In this document: one piece after another, positions 1 through 11,941 of the stretch
Numbering within the stretch: position 1 is the first letter of the stretch
How the letters are laid out: every line of letters begins with the position of its first letter
Assembly (NCBI GenBank): GCA_950097015.1
Contig: CATNEN010000001.1
Location: 5,379,001 to 5,443,000 of the forward strand
Length of the DNA stretch: 64,000 nt
Source: Macrostomum hystrix
Lineage: Eukaryota > Platyhelminthes > Macrostomidae
Reading direction: 5' to 3'
Made by a program: the position numbers and the translations under genes
Notes under the pieces: model-generated
What the model was told of the DNA's origin: nothing
Database searches by the model: none
What the model saw: the letters and a program-made list of their open reading frames with translations, nothing else

Positions 1-545
1 GCCTAATATGAGGTTATCGCCTAATAGGAGGTTGGAGCCTAATAAGGGGTTGTAGCCTAATAGGAGGTTGGAGCCTAATAAGGGGTGGTAGCCTAGTAGG
101 GGGTGGTAGCCTAATAGGGGGTGGTAGCCTAGTAGGGGGTGGTAGCATAGTAGAGGGTTGTAGCCTATTTTGGGGTTGTAGCCTAATAGGAGGTTATCGC
201 CAAATAGGGGTTTGTAGCCTAATAAGGGGTTGTAGCCTAATAAGGGTTTGTAGCCTAATAAGGGGTTGTAGCCTAATAAGGGGTTGTAGCCTAATAAGGG
301 TTTGTAGCCTAATAAGGGGTTGTAGCCTAATAAGGGGTTGTAGCCTAATAAGGGTTTGTAGCCTAATAAGGGGTTGTAGCCTAATAAGGGGTTGTAGCCT
401 AATAAGGGTTTGTAGCCTAATAAGGGGTTGTAGCCTAATAAGGGGTTGTAGCCTAATATGAGGTTATCGCCTAATAGGAGGTTGGAGCCTAATAAGGGGT
501 TGTAGCCTAATAGGGCGTAGTGGCCTAATAGGGGGTTTTCGTCTA
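1..545. repeat. 18-bp minisatellite with 54-bp higher-order period
   Basis: About 30 tandem copies of an 18-base unit of the form gcctaataaggggttgta. The array runs off the left edge. Between roughly 200 and 450 the third base of the g-run changes in every third copy (gggg, gggg, gggt), so a 54-bp higher-order unit has been amplified. Flanking copies are more diverged (aggaggttgga, ggtggtagcct variants). No coding role is apparent. Confidence 0.95.
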
Positions 546-1521
546 GTTGAGGATTGTGATCTAGCATGGGTGATAGTGTAGTAAGGTTTATCATTCTTAT
601 GATCACTTCTAAGGATTTTTACAAAAGGCCAGTGTTTTTAGGATTCTAATATTAACTATAATTATTATATACAGAAATCTTACTTGTTTGAAACATAATC
701 GCCAGAGAGATAAGCAGCAAAAAACTAGCTGCAAACATTTCTTCCGTTGTTTTTTTGTTTTTTTTGTTGCCTTTTTCAGTTGATTCTTTAAGAAAAATAT
801 ATGGGGAATTGACTGTAGACTCAGGATTTAGAAAGGGGATTTTATATACGGTCGGAATAACCAGAGACAGACAGGTAGGCAGGTAGCGAGGTAGGCCGCT
901 AGGAGGGTGGATGGGATAAATTCCCAGCAGCGCACGAGTTTGTGGGGGAACAGCAACATCCAATACTAATTCCTGCCCTCTTCCTCTCCTCACTGTCCTC
1001 TTTCTCTTCCTCTATCCGTTCTCTTCCGTTGCTGTCTTCTTGTGAGTTTCAATTCCTTCTCTAGCTAGGCTGTGCTTTGGCGTAGGCAGGGGTTAGGTAG
1101 GTGAACGAGGTTGGTGAACGGTGAGGTGAAGAGGCAGAAATGCTGAAGCAGAGTGGAGAACAATTTGGGGTTGGGTTTAAAACCAAACCCCGTTAATCCG
1201 GTGGATTGCTATTGGCTCGCGGGGGGGCGTTGTGACAGCACAAAGATTTCCTTCCCTATACTCGTGTAGAAGGTACGGCTCAATCCGACACAACAGCCAG
1301 CAAAAGCAAAGAAATTTGGGCGGGTCCCTTTTTAAATTTTGTTAAATTGGAAAACAGGCGTCAATTGAGGGGGTGGTAGAGAGGTAGAGAAATTTACAAA
1401 GTCATTATCCTGCCTCAATCTACTCGTAAATTTACAGGCAAGGTAAGATAGCTTTAAGAAAAACAAATCAAAATAAAATGTGGACAACACAATGGTTACC
1501 TACTTGTACCTATGTGTACAG
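546..1521. other. Intergenic sequence, no gene recognised
   Basis: Single-copy-looking DNA with a pyrimidine-rich tract near 965-1040 and a purine/G-rich stretch near 850-920. A minus-strand open frame of about 110 codons (652-993) has a hydrophobic tail but no family resemblance and no splice context that I trust. I see no RNA gene here. Confidence 0.5.
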
Positions 1522-2150
1522 GTATCGACGTACGCCAATGACAAGACAGGGTATCAACCTACGACAATGACAAGACAGGGTATTAACCTACGCCAATGAC
1601 AAGACAGGGTATTAACCTACGACAATGACAAGACAGGGTATTAACCTACGTCAATGACAAAACAGGGTATTAACCTACGACAATGACAAGACAGGGTATT
1701 AACCTACGCCAATGACAAGACAGGGTATTAACCTACGTCAATGACAAGACAGGGTATTAACCTTCGTAAATGACAAGACAGGGTATTAACCTATGACAAT
1801 GACAAGACAGGGTATTAACCTACGCCAATGACAAGACAGGGTATTAACCTATGACAATGACAAGACAGGGTATCAACCTACGACAATGACAAGACAGGGT
1901 ATTAACCTACGCCAATGACAAGACAGGGTATCAACCTACGTCAATGACAAGACAGGGTATTAACCTACGCCAATGACAAGACCGGGTATTAACCTACGCC
2001 AATGACAAGACAGGGTATTAACCTACGCCAATGACAAGACAGGGTATTAACCTACGCCAATGACAAGACAGGGTATTAACCTACGCCAATGACAAGACAG
2101 GGTATTAACCTACGCCAATGACAAGACAGGTATCAACCTACGACAATGAC
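1522..2150. repeat. 29-bp minisatellite
   Basis: About 21 tandem copies of a 29-base unit containing ccaatgacaagacagggtat. Variation is concentrated at two positions (tacgcc/tacgac/tatgac and attaac/atcaac). The array ends in a partial inverted fragment near 2,145-2,160 (tgacagtcgtaggttgtca). Confidence 0.95.
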
Positions 2151-3194
2151 AGTCGTAGGTTGTCAGGGGGTTGGTATCGACCATCTTGTCATTGGATTTA
2201 CAGGACAGGTAACCTACAAAAAAAGAGAATTTAGAAAATCACACAAAGTGATCTGTTTTACCTAGAAACTATCCTCAATCTAATTCGGTCATTAAATAAA
2301 AGTAACAGAAAATGCCTTTTTAGATGACAATCTTGTAGAGGGTGTAAAACAAATCTTCTACTGTGGGTCTACTTAAATGTTCCGGTCAAATTTAGTTTTC
2401 CAGAAAAGGGACATGTAAGCAACTGCCTTACAACCGGCTCGTTAGCTTTGAGAAGACTTACCTTTAAGTGGCACGCAATCCAATTAGGCTATAGGAGAGT
2501 CAGTTCGGGACAGTTAATTCACTGTCTTTATTACGATGGTATTTTTGTGTAAGACTTCTTTGAGATGCGCTAATTTGGGTGAATAATTTAACAACGCGAC
2601 AAAAAAGGACGATGAGACATTATAGGCTCATCAACAAACGCTGTGTCTTGGGTAAGGGTAGAAATTACAGAGGAAGCCGAATAACCTTACTAGTTTTTAA
2701 TCTGTGTCAAACTTTTTTGTCACAATTAGAACCTTCTACAATTATCTCCAGGTGCTAGTACACAAACCTCAAGGACAGGAGAGGTAATTAAACTAACAAA
2801 ACTAGCTCAAGGACACGACAAGGAAATATATCACAACTACGTACCTGAACGACTGGACAGGTAACATACCTCAAGGACTGTACAGGTAACATACATCAAG
2901 GACTGTACAGGTAACATACCTCAAGGACTGTACATACCTGTATTGTGCAGGTAACGTACCTCAACGACTGTACTGATATAAACTGCTGTATTGCCGTAAT
3001 TTACCGTAATTACTGTTAAAGACGGAGCTGATCCTGTAATCCTTTCACAATCGTCCGATGCATGAATACTGTGGCGAGCTGAAAATGTAGGCTACAGAAG
3101 AAAATTTAGGACGGGCGTGGTCACGAGTTTTCTGGATAGTACGCTAAGGATTCATCTTACAAGAGGGTCTTCCTGCAGAAGTTTGTGTGAGAAT
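2151..3194. other. Intergenic sequence with a short 25-bp tandem repeat
   Basis: Mostly unique AT-rich DNA without a supported gene. At about 2,857-2,965 there are four to five imperfect copies of a 25-base unit (aggtaacatacctcaaggac followed by tgtac). Nothing else stands out. Confidence 0.6.
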
Positions 3195-3208
3195 TCTGTC
3201 ATCTGATA

Positions 3209-3560
3209 ATTATAATAATAATTGCAGGAGGGCTGCGGGCAATGGCACATCATTTGGTGACACTAGACCCGCAACCAGCGAGGAGGCAATTCTGCCCATT
3301 TCGCTGACTCCTGAGCACACACGCACACAGATACTGTACGCAGGCACACGCTCACACAGGTGTGTACATCTGCCCTGACTTTATCATCGTCAGGCAGTGT
3401 ACACTTCACTGTGCCTTGGAGGTTGGCCCACAAGGGCACGACAAGCCCCCAAGCCTTCTCTCCGCGGCTGCGCCCCAAATAAATGTGGCCTCGCCGTGGA
3501 ATCGAACTTAGGAACCTGCGCGAGAGGCAAACGCGATAACCGCTCTGCGACCGACCCCCG
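3209..3560 (-). mobile_element. tRNA-derived SINE, family 1, full-length copy
   Basis: Read on the minus strand, the element begins at 3,560 with a tRNA-like head: an A-box-like cgcagagcgg stretch followed by a B box of the form gttcgattcc near 3,503. A body of about 280 bases and an AT-rich tail (attattattata) end it at 3,209. It is bounded by a perfect 14-bp target site duplication, tctgtcatctgata, at 3,195-3,208 and 3,561-3,574. That duplication is direct evidence for insertion by target-primed reverse transcription. Diverged relatives lie at 19,583, 20,636 and 21,226. An autonomous LINE partner is not in the window. Confidence 0.88.
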
Positions 3561-3659
3561 TCTGTCATCTGATAGATTCGAAATTCGTTTTAATATTTGA
3601 CAGTTTCAGTCACCTCTCACAGCCGACATACGTAATATGAATTTATAATTGATTACAAC

Positions 3660-3975
3660 TGTTTGTCCTGTTGCCCCAATTCGGACAAATCTGCAGCTAA
3701 AAGCACGGCAGCAGCCATTGCGTGGCAAACCTGAAGACTGTGTATGGCTGTTCAGTCCATGGACAGCTGGGTAAACTGAAGCAATGCAGAGTTAATGGTC
3801 TTGCTAAAGGACACAATTTGTTCCAGTTGTAGTCGGGAAACGAACCCTCGACCTTCAAGTCGTAAGTCCGGTAGTATAGTTGGGCCAGATATACAGCCTA
3901 AGACAACTGGTGTACAACTGTTCAGTCCATGGACTGCTAGGGAGGCAGTTACACCCACCTAACATTATACTGGGA
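3660..3975 (-). mobile_element. tRNA-derived SINE, family 2, old rearranged copy
   Basis: Diverged copy of the element seen intact at 61,535-61,852. Shared landmarks are ctgttcagtccatgga, tgaagcaatgcagagttaa, cttgctaaaggacacaa, and a tRNA-like head with ccctcgaccttcaagtcgt. An internal segment is missing. A second partial copy (tgttcagtccatggactg through acacccacct) follows at about 3,910-3,975, so two insertions appear merged. Confidence 0.75.
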
Positions 3976-5432
3976 CATAATAAAATTCGAGACAAAATTC
4001 GAGACATTTTATTTCGAGACAAAATAAAAAAAGTTCTTTGATACCCTTCGATAAAAAAAAACAATTTTCTTAGTATACCAACACTCGATGAGATACAAAC
4101 AGCTACTTGATCAGTAACAAAATATTTATTTCTTATTGTTTAGGCACATCTGAAAAACAAAAAAGACAAAATAAAAATTAACAATTAAGGCACAGTTCTA
4201 TTTTGGCCATCGATAGTGACCACACTACTACAAAACAAGTAGCATAAAAAGGATGGCGAATCACTTTTATAAAGATGGACAGCAAAAGTTACCAGGTAAA
4301 TAAAGTTAAAAGTCCGAATTTTACACTTTAAACTATGTTTCTCATCTATTTGACTTGAGTTGAATAATCACAGGACAAATAAAATAAATCAAAGCAAATT
4401 AGGCGTTAGCAACAAAAGACAAGACACTACAAAGTAAAGCAAAAACTAAAAAATTAAGCAACAGAAATTACGAAGCCAAGCGAAACAGAAACATGTTAAT
4501 AAAAGATGTTATTACGCAGACAAAGTTACAAATATTTTTCTTACACTGAGCAATTATTAGGCTCAATAAAAAAAACTAAAACAGAACGCAAAATCTAATT
4601 CTGCAATACAAAAGACAAGCAACACTGATAAAGGTGGAAAAATTAAAGACGATATACAGTAAAAAAACATTTTTTTCAAAAAATAGCTCGTTGAGAATGT
4701 CTTCTAATGACAGCTGGTGAAAGCAATGAGGGTCTACATATACTTCGCTGTTTCTTGCTAGCCGTGCACTCGTACAAAGTAATTATTCCAATTTTGCGCT
4801 AATATGCAGGGTGAAAAATAGTGAAAATGCTTCAATGAATTCTGTGTGGTGAGAGAAACAGAAGCAAAAAAAATAGAATGAGATTCTGTGAATAACATAC
4901 AAAGTCGATATGTGCTACTGACAAACATAGTAGGCAGTCAGTAACGACTACTAACAGTAGAGTGACCAAGCTATTTTCTCCCCCCTGGGGTAAGACAACG
5001 AGTGTATTTCAAATACTGCCTACTTCACGACAGCTCCCAAACCAAATGACCTTAAAAGATGTACTTTTTGCACAAGTATGCTGTTAACTACGGATGGCAG
5101 CTTCTTGTTCAAGCTGTTAGTGAGAATTTTGCTTGAACGAAAAAAATTTAGATCATTGAAGGATTATTATGATCGGAAGGCAAGAATTTTTTTTTATTTT
5201 CAAAGGCAATGAGGCAGTGCATTTGTGATTAAATTAAAACAAAAAAACTTTTTTTAAAACGAGATTCCAAATTAGTTTCAAAACAGATGCTAGAGTAAAA
5301 TAGATTATTAAGTAGTAAATACAAAATTTTAACGCGTGTTTGTCAGGAGTGCAAACTGAAATGAGAATTTTTTTAATTTATGTACATTGAGACTCAATGC
5401 AAAGCAGTTAATTTCGTTAACTTCAAGAACTA
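3976..5432. other. AT-rich intergenic sequence
   Basis: About 1.45 kb of A/T-rich DNA with many homopolymer runs. I see no open frame with protein-like composition, no RNA gene and no clear repeat. Confidence 0.6.
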
Positions 5433-5454
5433 ATGAGCAAAAACTTGACCTTTA

Positions 5455-6165
5455 GGATTGGCTCTATGGCTGACTCTATGATTGGCTCTCTAATCAGTCC
5501 TCTGATTGGCTCTCTAATCAGTCCTCTGATTGGCTCTCTAATCAGTCCTCTGATTGGCTCTCTAATCAGTCCTCTGATTGGCTCTCTAATCAGTCCTCTG
5601 ATTGGCTCTCTAATCAGTCCTCTGATTGGCTCTCTAATCAGTCCTCTGATTGGCTCTCTAATCAGTCCTCTGATTGGCTCTAATCAATCCTCTGATTGGC
5701 TCTCTAATCAATCCTCTGATTGGCTCTCTAATCAGTCCTCTGATTGGCTCTCTAATCAATCCTCTGATTGGCTCTCTAATCAATCCTCTGATTGGCTCTC
5801 TAATCAATCCTCTGATTGGCTCTCTAATCAATCCTCTGATTGGCTCTCTAATCAGTCCTCTGATTGGCTCTCTAATCAGTCCTCTGATTGGCTCTCTAAT
5901 CAGTCCTCTGATTGGCTCTCTAATCAGTCCTCTGATTGGCTCTCTAATCAATCCTCTGATTGGCTCTCTAATCAATCCTCTGATTGGCTCTCTAATCAGT
6001 CCTCTGATTGGCTCTCTAATCAGTCCTCTGATTGGCTCTCTAATCAATCCTCTGATTGGCTCTCTAATCAGTCCTCTGATTGGCTCTAATCAATCCTCTG
6101 ATTGGCTCTCTAATGCACAGATTGATTGACTCTCTAATCAATCTCTAATCCTCTGATTAGCTCTC
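5455..6165. repeat. 24-bp minisatellite with internal dyad
   Basis: About 29 copies of the 24-base unit whose core is aatcagtcctctgattggct, with a second variant in which cagtcc becomes caatcc. Because 24 is a multiple of three, long open frames appear on both strands (5,433-6,129 plus and 5,658-6,047 minus); these are repeat artefacts. Each unit contains a perfect 6-bp dyad (aatcag-tcct-ctgatt) and an ATTGG (inverted CCAAT) pentamer. The final copies near 6,110-6,200 decay. Confidence 0.95.
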
Positions 6166-6687
6166 TAAATTATTCCTCTCTAATGAATCCTTTGATTTGC
6201 TCTCTAATTTTGAAAAAATTGTGAATGAAATACTTATTGTTAAACAGAACAACCAGTAAGCCAGATAAATAGTACACAGGTTTGCGGACAACGTTTGCCT
6301 GGCTTTCTGACAGATTGAGCTAACAGCTGAAAAGCACAAAAGAGAACCATTTTTTAGCGTAAGATTTCTATCAAACCAATAATCTAATTTTCTACGAGAC
6401 AATAGAGATCCCATTGTTTTTCTGCTTTCACAAATAATCATTGGGAAAGATATCAAATGCAAAACAGATTTACTATTTTACATTTTCTGGTCCTCAAATT
6501 TTCTAGGCACAAGGTAAAATTAAATTAATAAAATAAGGGAATTAATAAGCCACTTCTAAATTGCTCCTAGCACACACAATGTACTAAAATTTGGCCAATA
6601 GCGAAGTTATTAAGCTAGTACAACAATATGCTGACACAATAATAGTAAGGAAAATGAAGCTTACTATGAGTAGCATTGAGTAGTCTA

Positions 6688-7353
6688 TCACAGTCGCTTC
6701 TTAGCGCTAGTCGCAGCCAAAGACGAGCCATCAAATGAGCTGCCTTCGGAGCCCGCACTGTTGCCTCGATGCGCTGAATACACCACCCCGCTGCTGAACA
6801 CTCGCGCCATCTCCGTCAATCGTTGGCTCGGAGATCGTACCCTAGCCGACACTGGCGGCAGCGGCATAGGTCTTCTCTGCTGCTCGTCCAACTCGCCGGC
6901 CGCATCAGAGGAGGCAGCCGCAGCCGCGGCGGCCATAGAGCGGGTTGTCCGCAAATTGCTTTGCTGATGCTGTCCTGTTCCCATAGAAACGGTGCGACGC
7001 AGCCCGCTTTGAGAATGCCAGCTCGGGCTGGGTATCTGGCGAGACAGCATGTCGGCAAGCGGGCTGGGCCGGGGCAGGCGACGCCAGGCGTTTGAAGATT
7101 CAACAGCCGCGGCTGCTCCGACGGGTACCGAGGCTGCGACGGAGGCGTCCTTGCGATTGGCCGAAATTCCTGCCTTGGCCGATGGCTGTCGAATCTGTGG
7201 CAGAGCGCGTGACTTCAACGCCTGCGTTGGACCGTTTGGCACCGAAGAAGTCGCTGCGGGCTGGTCAGCATCCTCCAGCTTGTTGGATTGTCGCGCATGA
7301 TTGTGCTTGTTGCCGTTGCTATGAGCGTCATATCTTAGACGGCTTTGGTCCAT
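6688..7353 (-). CDS. Orphan Ser/Ala-rich protein, 221 aa, single exon
   Basis: I do not recognise this gene. It is an uninterrupted frame from an ATG at 7,353 to a stop at 6,688, with an in-frame TAA just upstream of the ATG, so the ORF is closed on both sides. It is much richer in G+C than the AT-rich DNA around it, as the confirmed exons in this window also are, and this is the main evidence that it is coding. The product is mostly low complexity: Ser, Ala, Arg and Pro rich, with an eight-Ala run near residue 140 and a basic C terminus (AKKRL). There is no signal peptide, membrane segment or recognisable domain, so it is likely an intrinsically disordered intracellular protein. It lies about 1.9 kb downstream of the guanylate cyclase stop, on the same strand. 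It could instead be one exon of a longer gene. Confidence 0.5.
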   Translation of the reverse strand: MDQSRLRYDAHSNGNKHNHARQSNKLEDADQPAATSSVPNGPTQALKSRALPQIRQPSAKAGISANRKDASVAASVPVGAAAAVESSNAWRRLPRPSPLADMLSRQIPSPSWHSQSGLRRTVSMGTGQHQQSNLRTTRSMAAAAAAASSDAAGELDEQQRRPMPLPPVSARVRSPSQRLTEMARVFSSGVVYSAHRGNSAGSEGSSFDGSSLAATSAKKRL

Positions 7354-9253
7354 TGGAGTTTAAATTTGACTTCAAATTTATTTAACTGCCGCTGTGTCTT
7401 TGAATGTCTCCTTTGGAAATAATTGGTTTTAAATTAATTGAAATTTCCTTTAAAATGTACTCGATTTTACTGATAGCCATTCGTTTTAATTTTTTAATTT
7501 ACAAAGTATTGATATAATTCGTGCATTATCGAATCCTTCCTATATTTAGTAAGACTTCCAGTTTTAATCGACTAGTCAATTTACTAACCCAGAATATTAT
7601 ACAACCCAGAAGCTAAGCCCTGCAAAAATAAATTGAAAAAAACTTATCTAATGTTCTACTAGAAATACATTTTTTATTTTTTTTATTAAATACTTTACAG
7701 TCTTAAAATTGGCTAGGGCATTTTTGTAGTTATGAAATATATATTCTACATTGAGGTTCGGTTTCCAACCTGCTGTTAGAGGCAAAAGCATATAAAGTTT
7801 GGCGATCATTTAAATAATTTTGAAGTGCGTAGAAAATATTTACTTTAACGATTATGTACCATACTTTATAGTATATTCCTTTAAGTATTTATTCTACAAA
7901 AGTTTTCAGCAAAGGTAATGAAAGTCTATAATCTAAAGAACAAGGAGCTATAAATTAAAATGTAATTTATTTATAATAATGGCTTTTATTACCTAAAGTA
8001 TAGAAAGCAAAAAAAAGTTAAAACTGCTATGCGCATAAAAGATAATAAGTGACCACTCATCAAGCAAAAATATTAAAGAGTGACAGTTTTTTATTCCCTA
8101 TATTCCCTGTAATATTAAAATATTTTGCACTTTGGTTGTAAACTATTTTTTCTGTCGAATTGAATTTCTGCTAAAGAGCAACATTTCTGAATAGCTTTTC
8201 TGAATAATAGTTTTTCAATGATTCTTTCAAGATTAGTTGCAAAGCAGCATCGCATATATTAAAATGGACAACTTCGTTTCAAGTTGAATTTCTAATGTAA
8301 CCAACAAGTCAGTAAAACAAATCACTATAAATGCAGCTAGTAATGCTGGAATTCAACAGCACTTGTATTATCTTGCATCGTATTAGCAGCTTAAAAATGA
8401 AAAAAATTAATTGCCAACATTTACATCTATGCATACAACAATTGACGATGTCATATTTCTAGCTACGGGTCGAAATTCAACGGCTCCTAGTCTTCATCGG
8501 CATCGAAATCTCGTTTTGACCTCCGAAGTTGCAGTAAGACCAATTTATAGGTGGCCCATAATTTACTTTGCAAAAGTTAATCATCTATTTAAGTGATGCA
8601 GAGCTACTTAATTAATAAAGACAATTAAACGCATTTGCATGTGAAGTGCATCAGTCCATTTACGTTGAATATGCTATAGATATAAAATAAAAATTCTAAT
8701 TGAAATAATGGGCGCGAATAGGTTTAGAATAATAACATGCAGAGAAAATAAACATTGTGAAGCCACTTCTAGTGGCGTGATCAGCATTAGGAATCAGTTT
8801 TAATATAGCGCGCTCTCGTGTGAGCACACTTTAATCAGATAAAAATTAAATCTCAAAGCCCATGAAAAAATACACGTAGCAACTCTGTCAATATACGTGA
8901 AGTACCAAAGCAAAGAAAAAAGTTGAACGACCTATATACAAGCAGGTTTTCGGAACCTCCTGCATGCGTCTGAGCATTTAGCTGTTAAATTAGAGTAGTC
9001 GAAAGGTAAAAAATATTCATCCTTAAATATTCTATAAAAGTTACGTTTTGCAAGAAAAATATGAATATTTTGAGTTCCTGTTTAATACCAGCTTTTTTGT
9101 CTAACAAGTTATTTTCGGGAAAACAAAAAGGGAAACTTGTACGTTGTTTTAACAGTCCTTTGTTTTATATTTAAAAGCCAATCCGAAGCCGCATACCACT
9201 TTCTTAACGTTGAAGATTATCCAAATTTCTAAATGTTTAATTTATTAGAAAAC
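7354..9253. other. AT-rich intergenic sequence
   Basis: About 1.9 kb of strongly A/T-rich DNA between the orphan gene and the guanylate cyclase stop codon. It probably includes the 3' UTR of the cyclase. No gene, RNA or repeat array is evident. Confidence 0.6.
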
Positions 9254-11930
9254 TTATTTTTCCTCCAAAGAAACAACCTTGCAATCTTCTCTCGGCGTAG
9301 TTGGCTTGTTGTTGGACGTCTTTTTGCGAATCGTCGTCAAACTTCCGCTGACAGTGTCAACCGGTGGCATGCCCGAGTTTGAGCAGCAGCCGCTACTGTT
9401 TCCGTTCACAACTCGTTTGGGCGTTGTTGAAGCCGGCTCATCAAGGCCAGAGTTGATCGTTCCTCGACTGGCTGATGGCAAGTCATCATCGACTAGGAGT
9501 CGATTATCGGGACAGCTGCCGTGACCGTGGCCGTCGCCGCCGCCGCCGCCGCCCCTGCTGGGACCCATCGTGTCGAACTGGTGTTGATCGGCGATTAACT
9601 GTAGCGACGACGGACAGTCCGGCATGCAGGGAAATGCGGCTTCAAAGCCCAGCTTGTTCAGCAGCCAGTAGGTCATCATCTTGGTCTTGCCCTATGCATG
9701 TTTTTTCCGGGTTTGAACACGTTTGCTTCACACTTAGACAGATCAGGGCATGTAAATGTATTATTAAAAATTTTACGCTAACCTTTACTTCAATGATTCC
9801 GCGTTCTTTGATCACGTAGGTTGTGTCGTTTATTATGAAATTCTTGGACGCTTCAGTCATTTGAATGGCGTTGGCTGCATGAAATTAGATTTTTTACATA
9901 AAACATAATTACGAGTACATAAAACTAATACTTAGAAACCGATCGAGCAATCAGCTTACCTCGACCATTGGTCTCCATTCTGCTAGCCGTGTTGACAGTG
10001 TCACCAAAGAGGCAGTACCGGGGCATCTTGGAACCGACCACACCTGCGACAACTGGGCCTGCGGATGGGGTTTGGCATAACTAATTAGTTTTTATTCAAA
10101 AGTATTAAGTAAAAGTAAAGCTTAAAATATTACCGGAGTGCATTCCACCGCGAAGTTGCAGTTTGTGTCCCGGCATGTGTTTGATTTCAATGTGACCGGT
10201 GTGGTGCAACAGGTCCAGGCCCATGCGACAGATTTCGTCGGTGTGTCGGATTCCGATGCGAGTTGGAACGCCTTCATTGGTTAAAAAGAAACAATTTTGT
10301 GTCAGTTTTTCTTTGCAGGAATCAACGTTTGTTCAGCCATGAGAAACTCACCACTGGCCACCATGTATGAATCGCCAATGGTCTCGACTTTGTACACCTG
10401 GTACAGGCTGATGCGTGAATCGAAGCAGCTGTACACTGAATTGAGCATCTCTACAATTTGAATTGGTGCACTCTCCGACACCAGGGCAGCGAAGCCAATG
10501 AGATCGCTGAAGAAGACAGTGGATTGGTCGAAACTTTCAGCTGAAATGTTCTTTCGTCGTTTGAGCTGCTCAGCTACGCTTTGCGGAATCATCTGGTACA
10601 GCAGTTCATTTGTCCTTTGTCGCTCATTGTTCAAATGACTAGTCTGCGTCGCTAAAATGAGAGCGTACGCTTGGACGTCTGACATCACAGCTTGAATTGT
10701 GACCACAATCAGGGGGCAGACAAGAATAGTGATGCACAAGAAGCTGATTGTCACTGAGAGATCAGCAATGTCCTCTCTAGCTGAGCTCTGTAAGTCTTGC
10801 AGAACAGACTCAGCTAGCTTGAGCTGCACATCTAATATTGCGTCCATGTAGATGGTCATGTTGTCGAACCATTTAGTCGACAGAAAGTAAGACTTCTTTG
10901 TCAAGTTCTTATAGAGAATCTCAGCTCTCATGTTGTCCAAGCTTCTCTCAACTGGCTGCCCAGATTTCTTGAGCGCATCCATTAGATTAATTGTCACCAG
11001 CTCAGAATAAAGAGATGCCGCTTTTTGATTGCTGTAGCCGACGAAGTACTTCTGAAGATACAATTGGTAGTCCGCAGGAGAGCGTAAACTGCCGTTGGAG
11101 AAATAAACTGCCCCTAGCGAGCGCTCAACTCCCATGTTTTCCTTGCAAATGACCAATAATACGTAGGCTACCATCTTGCGCCACAGAGAGCCGTCACGAG
11201 ATCTTTGAATTGCGGTATAAACCCAATCAATAAAAACCTGAGTTAAGCTAGAGTAGTACTCAATCTCTTGGTAAAGATTTGTTTTGAAATGGTCTAATTC
11301 TCTTCTATGCCTACTTAATTCTTCCATGAAATCTTCACGACTCCGAAATGTATCTTTCCGATGGAGCTGCTTTTGCTGCTGCATTTCTTGAGTGAGCTGC
11401 AACGACTGACGCAGCGGCCACACGGACATCTGCAGCAGAGTCTTGTCGGTCTCCGGGTATCTATCCGTCATAATCATGCGCGTCTCAGAGCTGCCACTTC
11501 CGCAGAACAAAGCGGTCATATCCCTCTCCCGCTGCAGAGAGTGGATGACCAGGCCAGTTTCCATGACAAAGCGCATGGACTGACGAACAGCCGCATTAAA
11601 GTCGTTTTTCTGACTCACAGTTGTCATGTCGCTAATGGTGATGCCGGATAGAGCAGCGATAGGCACTAGGATTAGTACCATGATCTTAGCCATCTGTTTC
11701 CTCTTACCGCTGCGAGTCAGCGGATTTCCGTGGCACAGTTGCGCAAGGCATCCCTCCTTGTTGCCTGTGCCGCTACTGCCGTGACTGCTGCGCGAACCTG
11801 TTCGACGTGAATTGCCAAACTTTTCTATGTTGTTCAGCACCGTAGTTGTGCCCTGGCTAACATCAGACGCTGTTGAAACATACGATAGCGAGCTGTCAAC
11901 TCTCTGCTGTTGTAGGTCTCGGTTGGTCAT
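9254..11930 (-). CDS. Receptor guanylate cyclase with extracellular NIT (nitrate/nitrite-sensing-like) domain
   Basis: The product would make cGMP from GTP at a membrane. Five exons join in frame: 11930-10352, 10271-10134, 10058-9960, 9874-9783 and 9691-9254, giving 781 aa; the introns are only 75-91 bp with GT-AG ends. The start is the ATG at 11,930, since the one upstream codon pair is not preceded by an ATG. Layout: a basic, Ser-rich cytosolic N terminus; TM1 about residues 82-101; a largely helical ectodomain of about 285 residues resembling the NIT domain; TM2 about 391-415; a HNOBA-like linker helix; then a class III cyclase domain from about 463. Catalytic features are intact: metal-binding Asp in FFSDLIGF and in VETIGDSY, the guanine-selecting Glu (VETIGD) and Cys ([18 protein letters not shown]), and the Asn/Arg of NTASR. 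A cytosolic tail of about 140 residues carries a polyglycine run encoded by a GCC repeat. Classical peptide-receptor and kinase-homology domains are absent. NIT-type cyclases are known in several invertebrates, where nitric-oxide-related signalling has been proposed; the ligand here is unknown. Confidence 0.93.
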
Positions 11931-11941
11931 TCTCAAGGCTT

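Noticed and set aside
1522-2150. CRISPR-like array
   Set aside because: Units are contiguous without unique spacers and the genome is animal; this is a minisatellite.
3490-3560. Possible tRNA gene on the minus strand
   Set aside because: It is the head of the family 1 SINE, with body, tail and 14-bp target duplication.
5433-6129. Long open frames on both strands (up to 218 codons)
   Set aside because: They are translations of the 24-bp repeat; a multiple-of-three period removes stops in several frames at once.
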